A DNA stretch of 42,819 nt from Oscillospiraceae bacterium (GCA_902766785.1 CACXEO010000011.1:1-42819); one strand, 5' to 3'; positions 7,143 to 15,871 are shown, counted from the first letter of the stretch. Notes: a model not told the origin generated them from the sequence alone. Translations and numbers: made by a program.

Positions 7143-8084
7143 ATGGACAGTTTTATTTTTTCTTTCAACGTTGTTTTCCCTATTTTTATTCTCCTCTCCC
7201 TGGGGTATTTCCTTTCCAGGATCAAACTCGTTAATTCAAGCTTTGTCAAAACTGCAAACAACGTCTGCTTTAAAGTGTTTTTGCCAATCCTGTTGTTCAT
7301 GAACATCTATCAGGCGGATTTTTCAACTACTTTTGATTCCGATTTTATTCTGCTTGTTCTGGGTTTTGTGGGGGTTCAGGTCGTCCTGCTGTTTTTGACC
7401 GTTCCGTTTCTCGTTAAACAGAACGCGCGCAGGGGGGTTGTTATCCAGGCGCTGTTCCGCGGGAATTTCCTCATCTTCGGCGTACCGATCTGCCAGACGA
7501 TGTTCGGGGATGAAGGCGGCGCGCTCGCGGCAGTGGTCGCAGCCTTTCTGGTGCCGCTGTACAATCTTCTAGCGGTTGTTGTCCTGGCGATATACGATTC
7601 AGAAAAAAAGATCAGCATCAAACAGACCTTTTTTAAAATTATCACCAATCCTCTTATCATTGGGGCTGCTCTGGGGCTTGTCTTTTCAGCACTTAAAATT
7701 CAAATGCCCGATTTTCTCATCACCCCGCTCAAACAGCTGGGCTCTATTGCAACCCCCTTCGCGCTGATGTTGCTGGGCTGCGACTTCAGCTTCCGCGGCG
7801 CTTTCCGAAACCTGAAATACGTCCTCACCGTCTCGGCCTGCCGGTTGATCGCCGCACCTGCCGCCGCTGTTGTGATTGCTGTGGCTTTGGGGGTCCGGGA
7901 CGCAAAGCTCGCCGTTTTAATGGTGGCTTTCGGCGCGCCGGTGGCGGTTTCCAGCTATACTATGGCCTGTAATGCAAACGCCGACTCGGAGCTTGCAGGC
8001 CAGCTTGTCGTTGCAACCTCGGTCTTTTCCATTTTCACTATGTTCGGGCTTGTCTATATCACCCGAATGTTCGGTTTTATCTAA
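7143..8084 (+). CDS. AEC (auxin efflux carrier) family transporter
   Basis: Secondary transporter of 313 residues with about ten hydrophobic segments in two halves. The first helix pattern NVVFPIFILLSLGYFL, the GNFLIFGVPICQTMFG segment and the C-terminal MVAFGAPVAVSSYTMA are characteristic of bacterial AEC proteins, where the broken helices carry conserved Pro/Gly. Bacterial members move malate, malonate or other organic anions. ATG at 7143 is preceded by AAGGA; an in-frame ATG 17 codons upstream overlaps the -10 box and cannot be transcribed. Followed after 36 bp by the GDPD gene, likely co-transcribed. Confidence 0.9.
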   Translation: MDSFIFSFNVVFPIFILLSLGYFLSRIKLVNSSFVKTANNVCFKVFLPILLFMNIYQADFSTTFDSDFILLVLGFVGVQVVLLFLTVPFLVKQNARRGVVIQALFRGNFLIFGVPICQTMFGDEGGALAAVVAAFLVPLYNLLAVVVLAIYDSEKKISIKQTFFKIITNPLIIGAALGLVFSALKIQMPDFLITPLKQLGSIATPFALMLLGCDFSFRGAFRNLKYVLTVSACRLIAAPAAAVVIAVALGVRDAKLAVLMVAFGAPVAVSSYTMACNANADSELAGQLVVATSVFSIFTMFGLVYITRMFGFI

Positions 8085-8120
8085 GATGGGGGTTCTCCCA
8101 TATTTACTGGAGGTTTGAAC

Positions 8121-8945
8121 ATGCCGCTCTGGCTTCTCATACCGCTCGCCGTTTTAATCCTCGCCGCCGGCCTCTATCTTTCGCTGATTGCTTCCCGGCC
8201 GGCCAGGGACTGGCGGCTTGCCCCCTTTCTCTCCTTTGACTATGCCCACCGGGGGCTTTACACAAAAGACCAGACCGTTCCCGAAAATTCCCTGGCGGCC
8301 TTCGGGCGGGCGGTGGAACACGGTTACGGCGCTGAACTTGACGTACAGCTTTCGGCGGACGGCCAAGTGGTCGTTTTTCACGACAGCATCCTAAAGCGGA
8401 TGTGCGGATTGGACAAGCCCATAAACGCCCTGACCTATTCAGAACTCAAAGGCCTGCCGCTTGGCCAAAGCGGGGAGCGGATTCCCCTTTTCACTGAGGT
8501 CCTGGAGCTGGTCGGCGGAAAGGTCCCCTTGATCATCGAGCTCAAGGCAGGCGGAAGGAATTCCGAGCTCTGCCGCAAAACCTGGGAGATTTTACAGGGG
8601 TATGAAGGGCCGTACTGCGTTGAATCCTTTGACCCGCGGATTGTCCGCTGGTTTAAAAAGAACGCGAAAAAGGTGGTACGCGGGCAGCTTGCCGACCAGT
8701 ATAAAAATGTGCCCTCGATGCCTTCTTTCCTTCGGTTCCTTCTAAAAAACCTCTGCGGGAATTTCCTGGCGAAACCGCATTTTATTGCCTACCGCCATCA
8801 AGAGGCCAGGCAATGCCTCAATTTTAAGCTCTGTAAAAAATGGTTTCACCTCCTCACTGTGGCTTGGACCGTACGGGATGGGGACGACGTAGACGAGGTC
8901 AGAAATCAATTCGACCTGATTATTTTTGAACATTTCCTCCCCTGA
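8121..8945 (+). CDS. Glycerophosphodiester phosphodiesterase family protein, membrane-anchored
   Basis: Hydrolyses glycerophosphodiesters to an alcohol and glycerol-3-phosphate, or a related lipid/teichoic-acid substrate. A single N-terminal membrane helix (residues 3-25) is followed by the GDPD domain: His43-Arg44 (AHRGLY), the PEN of VPENS, Glu72 and Asp74 (AELDV), His87 (VFHD) and Lys in LIIELK. The domain appears complete, ending FDLIIFEHFLP, length 274. With one anchor and no signal cleavage site its catalytic side could be either face. ATG chosen after TGGAGG. Second gene of the AEC transcript. Confidence 0.9.
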   Translation: MPLWLLIPLAVLILAAGLYLSLIASRPARDWRLAPFLSFDYAHRGLYTKDQTVPENSLAAFGRAVEHGYGAELDVQLSADGQVVVFHDSILKRMCGLDKPINALTYSELKGLPLGQSGERIPLFTEVLELVGGKVPLIIELKAGGRNSELCRKTWEILQGYEGPYCVESFDPRIVRWFKKNAKKVVRGQLADQYKNVPSMPSFLRFLLKNLCGNFLAKPHFIAYRHQEARQCLNFKLCKKWFHLLTVAWTVRDGDDVDEVRNQFDLIIFEHFLP

Positions 8946-9052
8946 AACTTCGAATATCAAGGGCGGCCTGTTCACCAGCGAGCAGAACCGTCTTTGGTCG
9001 GGAGTGTCAAAAATGGAACAGAACCTGAAGGAGATGAAGCCAGGTGAGTAAA
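8926..9052 (+). pseudogene. Possible remnant of a MarR-type regulator C-terminus
   Basis: Between the GDPD stop and the flavodoxin start an open frame of about 41 codons reads through to a TAA at 9050-9052. Its end, including GLFTSEQNRLWSGVSKMEQ then NLKEMKPGE, looks like the C-terminal helix of MarR-family regulators, which often precede flavodoxin or transporter genes. There is no ribosome site or credible start, and it overlaps the GDPD end, so if real it is a decayed fragment. Resemblance judged by eye only. Confidence 0.25.
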
Positions 9053-9562
9053 ACAGCAATCGTTATTTTCCAGTCTAAAACCGGGTACACCCAAAAATAT
9101 GCGGAATGGATTGCGGAAGAGCTCAGCTGCGGACTGGCCCCTTTAAACGGGATAACTTCCGAAGCGCTGGAGCCTTATCAAATGATTATCTACGGCGGCG
9201 GTCTGCATGCGGGGCAGGTCAGCGGACTGAAAAAGCTTAAAAAGCTGCTGCCTGCCAAAGAAAACAGAAAGTTGATCCTTTTTTGCACCGGCCTGACCGA
9301 CGGCACGCCGGAATACCTCTCAGAAATAAAAAAGGCAAACTTCACCCCCGCGGAACAGGAAGCTGCCGAACTGTTTTACTTTCCCGGAGGGTTTGATTAC
9401 CGGAAACTGAATGGACCCGAAAAGCTTTTGATGAAATTGATGAAAAAAATGCTTTCCAAAGAAAAAGACGGTTCTCAATCCCCCTTTGCGGACTTAGAAA
9501 AAGAGACAGATCTTACAAGCAGGGAATTGCTGGAGCCCCTGCTCCAAAAATTGCGGCAATAA
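9044..9562 (+). CDS. Flavodoxin-like protein
   Basis: Flavodoxin-fold FMN protein of 172 residues, of the protoporphyrinogen-oxidase-like (HemG/flavodoxin_5) type. The phosphate-binding loop is QSKTGYTQKYAEW at 10-22, and YGGGLHAGQVSG is the second FMN-contact loop. Starts with GTG at 9044 after AAGGAG; the same GTG lies inside the last codons of the possible MarR remnant. The LFCTGLTDG stretch matches the third FMN loop. Electron partner is unknown. Likely the last gene of the transcript, since a terminator follows. Confidence 0.85.
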   Translation: MSKTAIVIFQSKTGYTQKYAEWIAEELSCGLAPLNGITSEALEPYQMIIYGGGLHAGQVSGLKKLKKLLPAKENRKLILFCTGLTDGTPEYLSEIKKANFTPAEQEAAELFYFPGGFDYRKLNGPEKLLMKLMKKMLSKEKDGSQSPFADLEKETDLTSRELLEPLLQKLRQ

Positions 9563-9614
9563 GGCGGTTCTTTATTTGCCCCAACTACATGTCACAAAAT
9601 GACGGATAAAAAAC

Positions 9615-9657
9615 GCCCTGTTCTGAAAGCAGCTTTGTTTCAGGGCAGGGCATTTTT
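9615..9657. terminator. Bidirectional terminator between flavodoxin and deacetylase
   Basis: Stem GCCCTG..CTGAAA / TTTCAG..CAGGGC with a 2-nt bulge on each side, loop of about 10 nt, T-run on the right and an A-run on the left for the minus-strand gene that ends at 9657. Confidence 0.82.
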
Positions 9658-10532
9658 CATGACTTTGTTTGTTCGGACAGCTTGCTGAGAACCGCTTCCG
9701 CTTTGCTGGCTACATCTGCACCCGCCGATGAATCAGAGCTGGAACCGCCGCTCTGGTCAGACTTTTCCGCAGGAATCATCCGGCCTTCATTGTTCATCCT
9801 AAACTGGCCTTTGAGTAGGATTTCGCTGACGGTTTTAATTTCATACCCTTGTTTTTTCAGCTCGGGAAGCAGTTTTTCTAGCGCTTGGGGCGTGTTTTTC
9901 GCATCGTTATGGAACAAGAGGATAGAGCCGTTCCCCACCTTGGAAAGAACGCGCTGGACCATTTCATCCGGCGTTGGGTCTTTCCAGTCGATGCTGTCCA
10001 CATCCCATTGGATGACACGCTTCTTCATGCTCTTCATCGTCTCGATGACCTTGTCGTTATATTCACCGTAGGGCGCGCGATAAAGGGTAGGGTAAACACC
10101 GGTGATGGCATAAATTTTTTCATCACAGGCCGCAGTATCCTGAACCAGCGCCTCATAGGAAAGCTCGTTGGGGTGGGGATGCCTGTCTGAGTGGTTTTGA
10201 ATTTCGTGTCCTGCTTCATGGAGCTTACGGACATCTTCAGGGAATCTTTCCACCCATTCCCCGGTGGTGAAAAATGTGGCCTTTACCCCGTTTCTCTGGA
10301 GCAGGTCAATTAATATGTCAGTGTCTGAATTTCCCCAGGCCGCGTCGAAAGTCAAAGCAATTTCTTTTTTCTCCGTCTCAACACAGTAAATTGGAAGTTT
10401 GCGGGCAGTGGCAACGGTCTGGGCCGCTTCTTCCAAAACCCCAATCGTTGTAAACACCGCAACGACAAGGCAAGCGAAGACAACGCTCACGACCGGCATG
10501 GCAAACGGCTTTATGGACATCTTCTTTCTCAT
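9657..10532 (-). CDS. Polysaccharide deacetylase, PdaB-like (NodB domain), membrane-anchored
   Basis: Carbohydrate esterase family 4 deacetylase acting outside the membrane on peptidoglycan or another N-acetylated glycan. One N-terminal membrane segment (about 12-31) precedes the NodB domain: catalytic Asp63 in TFDAAWGN, metal ligands His114 and His118 in HSDRHPH, RAPYG at 152-156, WDVDSIDW, and catalytic His in LLFHN (about 208). The AAWG variant of motif 1 is typical of PdaB of spore formers, which suggests a sporulation role by analogy. A Ser-rich, low-complexity C-terminal tail follows the domain. Start uncertain between ATGs at 10538 and 10532; AGGTG spacing favours 10532. Confidence 0.9.
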   Translation of the reverse strand: MRKKMSIKPFAMPVVSVVFACLVVAVFTTIGVLEEAAQTVATARKLPIYCVETEKKEIALTFDAAWGNSDTDILIDLLQRNGVKATFFTTGEWVERFPEDVRKLHEAGHEIQNHSDRHPHPNELSYEALVQDTAACDEKIYAITGVYPTLYRAPYGEYNDKVIETMKSMKKRVIQWDVDSIDWKDPTPDEMVQRVLSKVGNGSILLFHNDAKNTPQALEKLLPELKKQGYEIKTVSEILLKGQFRMNNEGRMIPAEKSDQSGGSSSDSSAGADVASKAEAVLSKLSEQTKS

Positions 10533-10641
10533 TTTCATCACCTGTGTTATCTATATGCGCGGAAAGAATAAAAAACCACTCAAACTTAAAAGTATTTTTC
10601 CTTAGCACTCCTGCTCAAACACCGTAAAAATGGGACTGGAA

Positions 10642-10670
10642 TTGACAGATGCGCTCATTTATCATAGTAT
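10642..10670 (+). promoter_or_regulatory. Promoter of the metallopeptidase lipoprotein gene
   Basis: TTGACA (10642-10647), 17-bp spacer, TAGTAT (10665-10670), 36 bp before the ATG. Confidence 0.8.
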
Positions 10671-10706
10671 AAAAAGAAAGATGATTTTCTGATGGAGGAA
10701 GCGCCT

Positions 10707-11675
10707 ATGAAACGCTTTTTGGCCTTTATCGCTATGCTTTGTTCTATCTGCGTCCTGTTCAGTTCCTGCTTTTTTCTACCCGATCTTGAAAACATCCTGG
10801 ATAATTGGGAACAGACAATGCAAAGTGCTCTGGATAGTTCTTCCAGCCAGAACGGGAACCCTGCTTTCAGCCAGGACGACAGCATTGGAGCCGCACGAAC
10901 AGTGAGTGATCTGCAGAAAAAATACGGTTTTACCATAAAAGATCCAGATGGGCTGCTCTCCGATGAAAACGGCCCTGAAAACTGCGCGGTCATAGACCAA
11001 ACGCTCGAAATCTTCTCAAAGCCGCTGATTAAGGGCTTTTTAAAAAATCTCTGGCGGCGGGACTGCTCGTTCTCCATGGAATTTCTAGATGAAGCCAGTG
11101 ACAGTTTGGGCGAAACCAGTTATGATTACAACAATATCCGCATTAAAATTTTTGCGCCCCGCGACACGCGCGATCCGTCGATGACCAACGGCATTACGGT
11201 GGAAACCATTGCTCATGAGGTTGGCCACGCTGTCCACGACGCGCTGGAATATCAATATGGGGCCGACAAAATTGAGCGGGTTTGGACCCAACTCAACGGC
11301 AGCTACGCCTATGGTGACGAATGGGACAACGGGTGTGAAGCCTTTTTTGCGTATGAATACGGGCTTACAGACTATTACGAGGATATTGCAACTGTTTTTG
11401 AAGACCTTGCGGCTTTTCCTCTGGTGATGTCATCCCGGCTTTCACAGCCGGAAAACGAGCCCCTTTATCTGAAAGCCAAATACCTGTACGCCATGATGGA
11501 AGAGACTTTTGACATGTCCGAGAGCAGTCTTTTCGACGCATATGAAGCTGCAGCCAGCCGCCGGAAGGACACCGCGAGTTTTGAAGAAAGTTTAAACGCG
11601 TTTCATCCGGGCAGTTTTGGCGGACGTATGGGCAGCGGTTTTACCGGCATAATTGAAAGCGTACAGGCGGCATAA
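10707..11675 (+). CDS. Putative zinc metallopeptidase lipoprotein
   Basis: Predicted surface lipoprotein: basic start, hydrophobic segment and lipobox ending LFSSC with Cys21 as lipidation site. Around 165-178 lies HEVGH (170-174), a HExxH zinc motif followed by His177, and the later stretch TDYYEDIATVFEDL (about 221-234) offers Glu as a third ligand, an arrangement seen in lethal-factor-like and related clan MA metallopeptidases. No closer family is recognised. Length 322; ATG chosen after GGAGG. Single-gene unit with a strong promoter and terminator. Alternative: a non-catalytic relative, but the HExxH is intact. Confidence 0.75.
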   Translation: MKRFLAFIAMLCSICVLFSSCFFLPDLENILDNWEQTMQSALDSSSSQNGNPAFSQDDSIGAARTVSDLQKKYGFTIKDPDGLLSDENGPENCAVIDQTLEIFSKPLIKGFLKNLWRRDCSFSMEFLDEASDSLGETSYDYNNIRIKIFAPRDTRDPSMTNGITVETIAHEVGHAVHDALEYQYGADKIERVWTQLNGSYAYGDEWDNGCEAFFAYEYGLTDYYEDIATVFEDLAAFPLVMSSRLSQPENEPLYLKAKYLYAMMEETFDMSESSLFDAYEAAASRRKDTASFEESLNAFHPGSFGGRMGSGFTGIIESVQAA

Positions 11676-11678
11676 ATA

Positions 11679-11719
11679 AACAGCGGAACAGGCCTTCCTG
11701 TTCCGCTGTTTGCTTTTTT
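11679..11719 (+). terminator. Terminator of the lipoprotein gene
   Basis: Perfect 14-bp stem AACAGCGGAACAGG / CCTGTTCCGCTGTT, 4-nt loop, followed by TTGCTTTTTT. Confidence 0.92.
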
Positions 11720-11910
11720 CGCTTATAGGCCCATTGATAGCGCTCTAACGCAGAGGGCGTTTTTCAAAACCGGCAGATAACAACAGCCAAAGCGGCTGCG
11801 CTTTCTTTGATTTTAAAATTATGTGTCACCGCTATTGGGTTTAACGCTGTTAAGTGATTCTTTCAATTTTTTTGCGCGGACAGAGCCGTTCCCTGTAACG
11901 ATATAAAAAG
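11720..11910. other. Intergenic stretch with no recognised feature
   Basis: Between two terminators. I see no ORF with a ribosome site, no promoter pair and no RNA fold that I can support. Confidence 0.5.
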
Positions 11911-11911
11911 A

Positions 11912-11941
11912 AAAACACCGGACTATAAAGTCCGGTGTTTT
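11912..11941 (-). terminator. Terminator of tRNA-Val
   Basis: Stem ACACCGGACT / AGTCCGGTGT immediately 3' of the tRNA on the minus strand, followed by TTTTTCTTTTT. Confidence 0.88.
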
Positions 11942-12017
11942 TGGTGGACGATGAGGAACTCGAATCCCCGACACCCTGCACGTCAAGCAGGTACTCTACC
12001 AGCTGAGCTAATCGTCC
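11942..12017 (-). tRNA. tRNA-Val, anticodon GAC
   Basis: 76-nt cloverleaf read on the minus strand. Acceptor stem GGACGAT/ATCGTCC pairs perfectly, the anticodon stem CCTGC/GCAGG encloses TTGACGT with anticodon GAC (valine), the T arm is GGGGA-TTCGAGT-TCCTC, and the 3' CCA is encoded. The D arm has one G-U pair. It is a single-gene transcription unit with a promoter on one side and terminator on the other. Confidence 0.97.
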
Positions 12018-12027
12018 GTGCCAAATT

Positions 12028-12056
12028 ATTATATCCGAAAGTGTCGAGTTTGTAAA
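12028..12056 (-). promoter_or_regulatory. Promoter of tRNA-Val
   Basis: Minus strand TTTACA (12056-12051), 17-bp spacer, TATAAT (12033-12028), about 10 bp before the mature 5' end. Confidence 0.88.
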
Positions 12057-12106
12057 GAGGAAAAACAAATTTTTTCGAAATTTCTTTAAAATTTCGCGTT
12101 TCCGGC

Positions 12107-12135
12107 TTGATGTTGGTGATAAAACTTCCTATAAT
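12107..12135 (+). promoter_or_regulatory. Promoter of the cyclophilin lipoprotein gene
   Basis: TTGATG (12107-12112), 17-bp spacer, TATAAT (12130-12135); leaves a leader of about 85 nt. Confidence 0.78.
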
Positions 12136-12226
12136 AAAGGACAGGCGCGCGGCAAAAAAATTGGCAAACACATACCGCGCAAAAATAGCCGCCCTAAACA
12201 GCGGACAAAAAACACGAGGTGTCAAC

Positions 12227-12985
12227 ATGAAACGAATCAAGCGCCTTCTGGCGGCCGCGGCCGCCTGCCTGCTTCTTTTATCCTTTACCGCATGCGGCGG
12301 CGAAGCGCCCACCCTGCTCCAGTACAATGCCGACGGAACAGTTATCCTGCCGGAAAACGGCGAAAAAGTGGCGGTGATGACCGTCAAGGATTACGGAAAA
12401 ATCGTCATCCGCCTTTTCCCGGAGCAGGCTCCCAAAACAGTTGAAAACTTTATTGCTCTTGCGGAACGGGGTTACTATGACGGGCTTACCTTTCACCGGG
12501 TTGTCAAAGACTTTATGATCCAGGGCGGCGACCCGCGTGGAGACGGTACCGGCGGCAAGAGCTCTTTTGGAAGCGAGTTCAAGGACGAGTTCAGCGACAG
12601 CCTGTACAATTTTACCGGCGCGCTGTCGATGGCGAATGCGGGCCCCAACACGAACGGGAGCCAGTATTTCATCAACGAGGGAAGCTCCACCGAAATTACA
12701 GATGAATTTTTCTCTGCCATTGTTGAATACAATAAGGGCCAGCGTGGTTACGGGCGTGAGAGCTTTGACCAGACCGTCAAGGACCTTTATGCTAAGGTTG
12801 GCGGCAATCCCCTGCTCGACGGCGCTCATACTGTTTTCGGCCAGGTCGTAGAAGGAATGGACGTCGTTCACGCAATCGGTTCTGCTCCCACTCACGATAA
12901 CGCCGTGACCGGTGAAGAGGGCAGCGTGCCGGACGAAGAGATCATTGTTGAATCAATTAAAATTGAAGCTTACCAGGCAAACTAA
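12227..12985 (+). CDS. Peptidyl-prolyl cis-trans isomerase, cyclophilin type, lipoprotein
   Basis: Extracytoplasmic folding factor catalysing proline isomerisation. The N-terminus is a lipoprotein signal (KRIKR, hydrophobic core, lipobox SFTAC with Cys23). The cyclophilin domain follows from about residue 45: [22 protein letters not shown] carries the catalytic Arg and the Gln/Gly-rich site, and [19 protein letters not shown] the substrate pocket. An insertion between this and the C-terminal [14 protein letters not shown] segment makes it longer (252 aa) than the minimal fold, as in other clostridial members. ATG at 12227 follows GAGGTG; the frame is open upstream but the promoter and ribosome site support the shorter start. 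Confidence 0.94.
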   Translation: MKRIKRLLAAAAACLLLLSFTACGGEAPTLLQYNADGTVILPENGEKVAVMTVKDYGKIVIRLFPEQAPKTVENFIALAERGYYDGLTFHRVVKDFMIQGGDPRGDGTGGKSSFGSEFKDEFSDSLYNFTGALSMANAGPNTNGSQYFINEGSSTEITDEFFSAIVEYNKGQRGYGRESFDQTVKDLYAKVGGNPLLDGAHTVFGQVVEGMDVVHAIGSAPTHDNAVTGEEGSVPDEEIIVESIKIEAYQAN

Positions 12986-12987
12986 AA

Positions 12988-13023
12988 AAGCCGGGCGCTG
13001 AAAATACAGCGTCCGGCTTTTTT
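12988..13023 (+). terminator. Terminator of the cyclophilin gene
   Basis: Stem AGCCGG(G)CGCTG / CAGCG(T)CCGGCT with one mismatch, 6-nt loop, then TTTTTTA. Confidence 0.88.
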
Positions 13024-13520
13024 ATCCGTCCAAGCGGACAATCCCGCCGGCACGGTACGGCCAGGCCAAGGCAATGAGATCCAGTACGGAAGCGCCTGTT
13101 CCCGTTCATAAACTGTACTTTGGGAATCAGAAACATCCTTTCCTCTCTTGCTTGCGTTAAGTCCCGGTTTACCTTAGGCAACGTGTTTTTCTGAGGCTCA
13201 CTTAAATTATCTTCTTTATCCCACACCGCTTTTAAACGTTTCAGTAATTAAAAACGACAATTGCGTTCCGGCCGTGATATTCTGTGTTTTTAAAGCCCTG
13301 CCGGAAATGTATTACCATGAATTTACCGGAAAGACTCTTAAAGAAAACAGAAAGAGCTCCTTGAAATATCACCCCAGAAAGCGCCAAAAAATTTTTTCAA
13401 CTGTCTTTTTCTGGAACCGGTTTCCAGAAAAAACAAATAAAATTATCCACCTTTTCTGCATGAAATTTTGCAGACAGCGCAAGATAAGAACAGTGTAAAA
13501 AAATCTTCCCTTTTTTCGTG
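13024..13520. other. Long intergenic region with no supported gene
   Basis: About 500 bp between the cyclophilin terminator and the murA promoter. Open frames here lack ribosome sites and plausible composition. The only structure noticed is a hairpin at 13406-13431 (TTTTTCTGGAA, CCGG loop region, TTTCCAGAAAAA) without a T-run. It could hold an unrecognised small RNA, but nothing shows it. Confidence 0.5.
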
Positions 13521-13525
13521 ATATA

Positions 13526-13534
13526 TGCTATAAT
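13526..13534 (+). promoter_or_regulatory. Extended -10 promoter of murA
   Basis: TGC-TATAAT, an extended -10 element; no good -35 box at the expected distance. Confidence 0.6.
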
Positions 13535-13629
13535 TATTCTGGTTTATATCGTGCGTATACGGTGATTCGCCGTTTTGGGATAGAGAATCAGGCCGTTTGA
13601 AGAACGGCTGCGTCGAAGGGGTTGTCGCA

Positions 13630-14919
13630 TTGGAAAAGTATGTGATTACAGGCGGCGTGAGACTGACAGGGGAAGTGGCCATCAGCGGTGCAAAAAATGC
13701 GGCTGTTGCAATCATTCCGGCTGCCATTTTTGCGGAGGAGCCTTGCGTAATAGAAAACGTTCCCACCGAAATCAGTGACGTTTCCGTCATTCTCCGGATT
13801 TTGCATGATCTTGGGGCGGACATAAAAATGTTAAACAAAAACACCTTGTGGATTGACAGCACCAGGGTGAATAAAACGGTTGTTCCCTATGAGCTCGCCC
13901 GCCAAATGCGGGCCTCTTACTATATGTTGGGCGCCCTGCTCGGCCGGTTTCATTCCGCAGAGGTTTCAATGCCGGGCGGCTGTAATTTTGGGGTCCGGCC
14001 TATTGACCAGCATTTGAAAGGGTTTAAGGCGCTGGGGGCGGACTGGTCGCTTGAAAACGGCATGATCAACGTTGCTGCCGATCATCTCATTGGTTCGCAG
14101 GTTTACTTTGACATGGTGACGGTCGGCGCTACCATCAACGTCATGCTCGCCGCCGTCAAGGCGGAAGGGCTGACTATCATCGAAAACGCCGCCAAGGAGC
14201 CGCACATTGTCGACCTGGCAAACTTTTTGAACTCAATGGGCGCTGATATTATGGGCGCCGGCACGGATACCATTAAAATCCACGGAGTAGAGCACCTCCA
14301 TGGAACCACCTACGCAATTATCCCGGACCAGATTGAGGCCGGTACCTATATGGCCGCAACTGCGGCGACCCACGGGGATGTCATGATCAAAAACGTCATC
14401 CCCAAGCACCTTGAATCCATCACCGCCAGGCTCAGGAAAATGGGGGTGGAGATTACCGAGTACGACGAAAGCATCCGGGTCACCTGCAACGGCCCGCTGA
14501 TGAAGACAAACGTAAAAACAATGCCGCATCCCGGCTTTCCCACTGATATGCAGCCACAGATTACGGCGCTTTTGACCCTTGCGGAAGGAACCAGCATTGT
14601 CACTGAGGGAATTTGGGACAACCGTTTCCGTTATGTGGACGAGCTGATGCGGATGGGTGCGGATATTTCGGTCGACGGCCGCGTAGCGGTTGTGGAGGGA
14701 ACCGGAAAGCTGATTGCCGCGCCTGTAAAGGCAACCGACCTGCGGGCGGGCGCCGCTATGGTCATTGCGGCACTTGCTGCGGAAGGCACCTCGCAGATTG
14801 AGGATATCGAACACATTGAGCGCGGTTATGAAGAAATTGAGCTGAAGCTCCGCCGCCTTGGCGCGCAGATTAAAAAAATTGTGATCCCGGACACCGCGGG
14901 CACGGCAAAGGCCCTGTAG
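13630..14919 (+). CDS. murA: UDP-N-acetylglucosamine 1-carboxyvinyltransferase MurA
   Basis: First committed step of peptidoglycan synthesis: transfers enolpyruvate from PEP to UDP-GlcNAc, in the cytosol. The 429-residue inside-out alpha/beta barrel has Lys22-Asn23 (SGAKNA) and the catalytic Cys118 in PGGCNFGVRPID, the residue attacked by fosfomycin, so the enzyme is expected to be sensitive. FPTDMQPQ is also present at the active-site loop. I take the TTG at 13630 as start because AAGGGG lies 8 nt upstream and the protein then begins EKYVITGG as the family does; a further upstream in-frame reading adds 11 poorly conserved residues. Clostridia often carry two paralogues; which one this is cannot be decided here. 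Confidence 0.96.
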   Translation: MEKYVITGGVRLTGEVAISGAKNAAVAIIPAAIFAEEPCVIENVPTEISDVSVILRILHDLGADIKMLNKNTLWIDSTRVNKTVVPYELARQMRASYYMLGALLGRFHSAEVSMPGGCNFGVRPIDQHLKGFKALGADWSLENGMINVAADHLIGSQVYFDMVTVGATINVMLAAVKAEGLTIIENAAKEPHIVDLANFLNSMGADIMGAGTDTIKIHGVEHLHGTTYAIIPDQIEAGTYMAATAATHGDVMIKNVIPKHLESITARLRKMGVEITEYDESIRVTCNGPLMKTNVKTMPHPGFPTDMQPQITALLTLAEGTSIVTEGIWDNRFRYVDELMRMGADISVDGRVAVVEGTGKLIAAPVKATDLRAGAAMVIAALAAEGTSQIEDIEHIERGYEEIELKLRRLGAQIKKIVIPDTAGTAKAL

Positions 14920-14947
14920 GCACGGCGGGAATATTACGCTTTGACGC

Positions 14948-14974
14948 GGGGCCGGGAAACCAGCCCCTTTTTCT
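14948..14974 (+). terminator. Possible weak terminator after murA
   Basis: GGGGC / GCCCC stem with a 10-nt loop followed by TTTTTCTTTTT. The short stem may allow read-through into the WalJ-like gene. Confidence 0.5.
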
Positions 14975-15001
14975 TTTTGGCTAAACAGATAGGAGGATAC
15001 T

Positions 15002-15796
15002 ATGTTTCGCTTGCTCCCGCTGGCAAGTTCCAGCAAGGGGAACTCAACCTACATTGGAACCGGGACGGAGGGAATCCTGATTGACGCGGGAATCGGCCCC
15101 CGTATTTTCCAGAGCGCGCTCGGGCTCGGCGGCGTGGACGACCTGCGGGCTGTGCGGGCCATCTTCATCACCCATGAGCATTCCGACCACATCAAGGGAC
15201 TTTTGAAGCTGACTGAACGGCTGGATGTCCCTGTTTACGGCTCGCGGGAAACCCTGGTTGAGCTGATTCACAAAGACGCGGTCAGCCCGCGCACAAAGCT
15301 GTTTGAAATTAACAGGAAAACAGTGGAAGCGGCCGGGATGGAAATCCGCGCCTTTACCACCAGCCACGACAGCGTCCACAGCCTGGGGTACCGGATTGCC
15401 CTGCCGGGCGGCGGTCAGCTCGCGGTCTGCACCGACCTTGGCGTAGTCACGCCGGAAGTACATAATGCCCTTTGCGGCTGCGGCACTGTGATGCTGGAGT
15501 CAAACTACGATAAAGAAATGCTCCGTTTGGGCAATTACCCTGCCTACCTGAAGCGCCGAATCGCTTCTGAAAGCGGGCATCTTTCCAACAACGACTGCGC
15601 GCAGGAGCTGGTCAGCCTTGCCCGGAACGGAACGGAGCGGTTCGTGCTGGGACACCTGAGCGAGGAGAACAACCGCCCGCAGATTGCGGCCGAAGCTTCA
15701 ATTGCGGCGCTGACCCTCGCGGGATTTTCCATTGAAAAGGACTATACTTTGCTCACCGCCCCCAAAACAACCACGGGGCAGTTCGTAGCACTGTAG
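15002..15796 (+). CDS. MBL-fold metallohydrolase, WalJ/YycJ-like
   Basis: Metallo-beta-lactamase-fold hydrolase of 264 residues. The first metal motif is HEHSDH at 58-63; further ligands are His in TTSHDSVHSLGY and Asp in VCTDLGVVT, and SGHLSN and LGHLSEENN complete the YycJ/WalJ signature. In Firmicutes this protein is encoded near the WalRK system and has exonuclease-like features linked to replication and cell-wall control. Here it is flanked by murA and rlmH, but no walRK genes are in the window. AGGAGG precedes the ATG. Confidence 0.9.
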   Translation: MFRLLPLASSSKGNSTYIGTGTEGILIDAGIGPRIFQSALGLGGVDDLRAVRAIFITHEHSDHIKGLLKLTERLDVPVYGSRETLVELIHKDAVSPRTKLFEINRKTVEAAGMEIRAFTTSHDSVHSLGYRIALPGGGQLAVCTDLGVVTPEVHNALCGCGTVMLESNYDKEMLRLGNYPAYLKRRIASESGHLSNNDCAQELVSLARNGTERFVLGHLSEENNRPQIAAEASIAALTLAGFSIEKDYTLLTAPKTTTGQFVAL

Positions 15797-15829
15797 CGGA
15801 ACGCTGGCTTTATATGCTTGTTCCATACA

Positions 15830-15871
15830 GGCCCGGCACGGCCTCAACGGGCGGCCGGGCCGTACTTTTTA
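15830..15871 (+). terminator. Possible terminator between WalJ-like gene and rlmH
   Basis: GGCCCGGC / GCCGGGCC stem (8 bp) with a 16-nt loop followed by GTACTTTTT; it ends just before the rlmH ribosome site, so partial read-through is likely. Confidence 0.5.

Noticed and set aside
13406-13436. TTTTTCTGGAA hairpin as a terminator
   Set aside because: On both strands the stem is followed by A-rich rather than T-rich sequence, and no gene ends there.
13274-13498. Plus-strand ORF of 74 codons before murA
   Set aside because: No ribosome site, low-complexity basic composition, and it spans a hairpin; likely chance.
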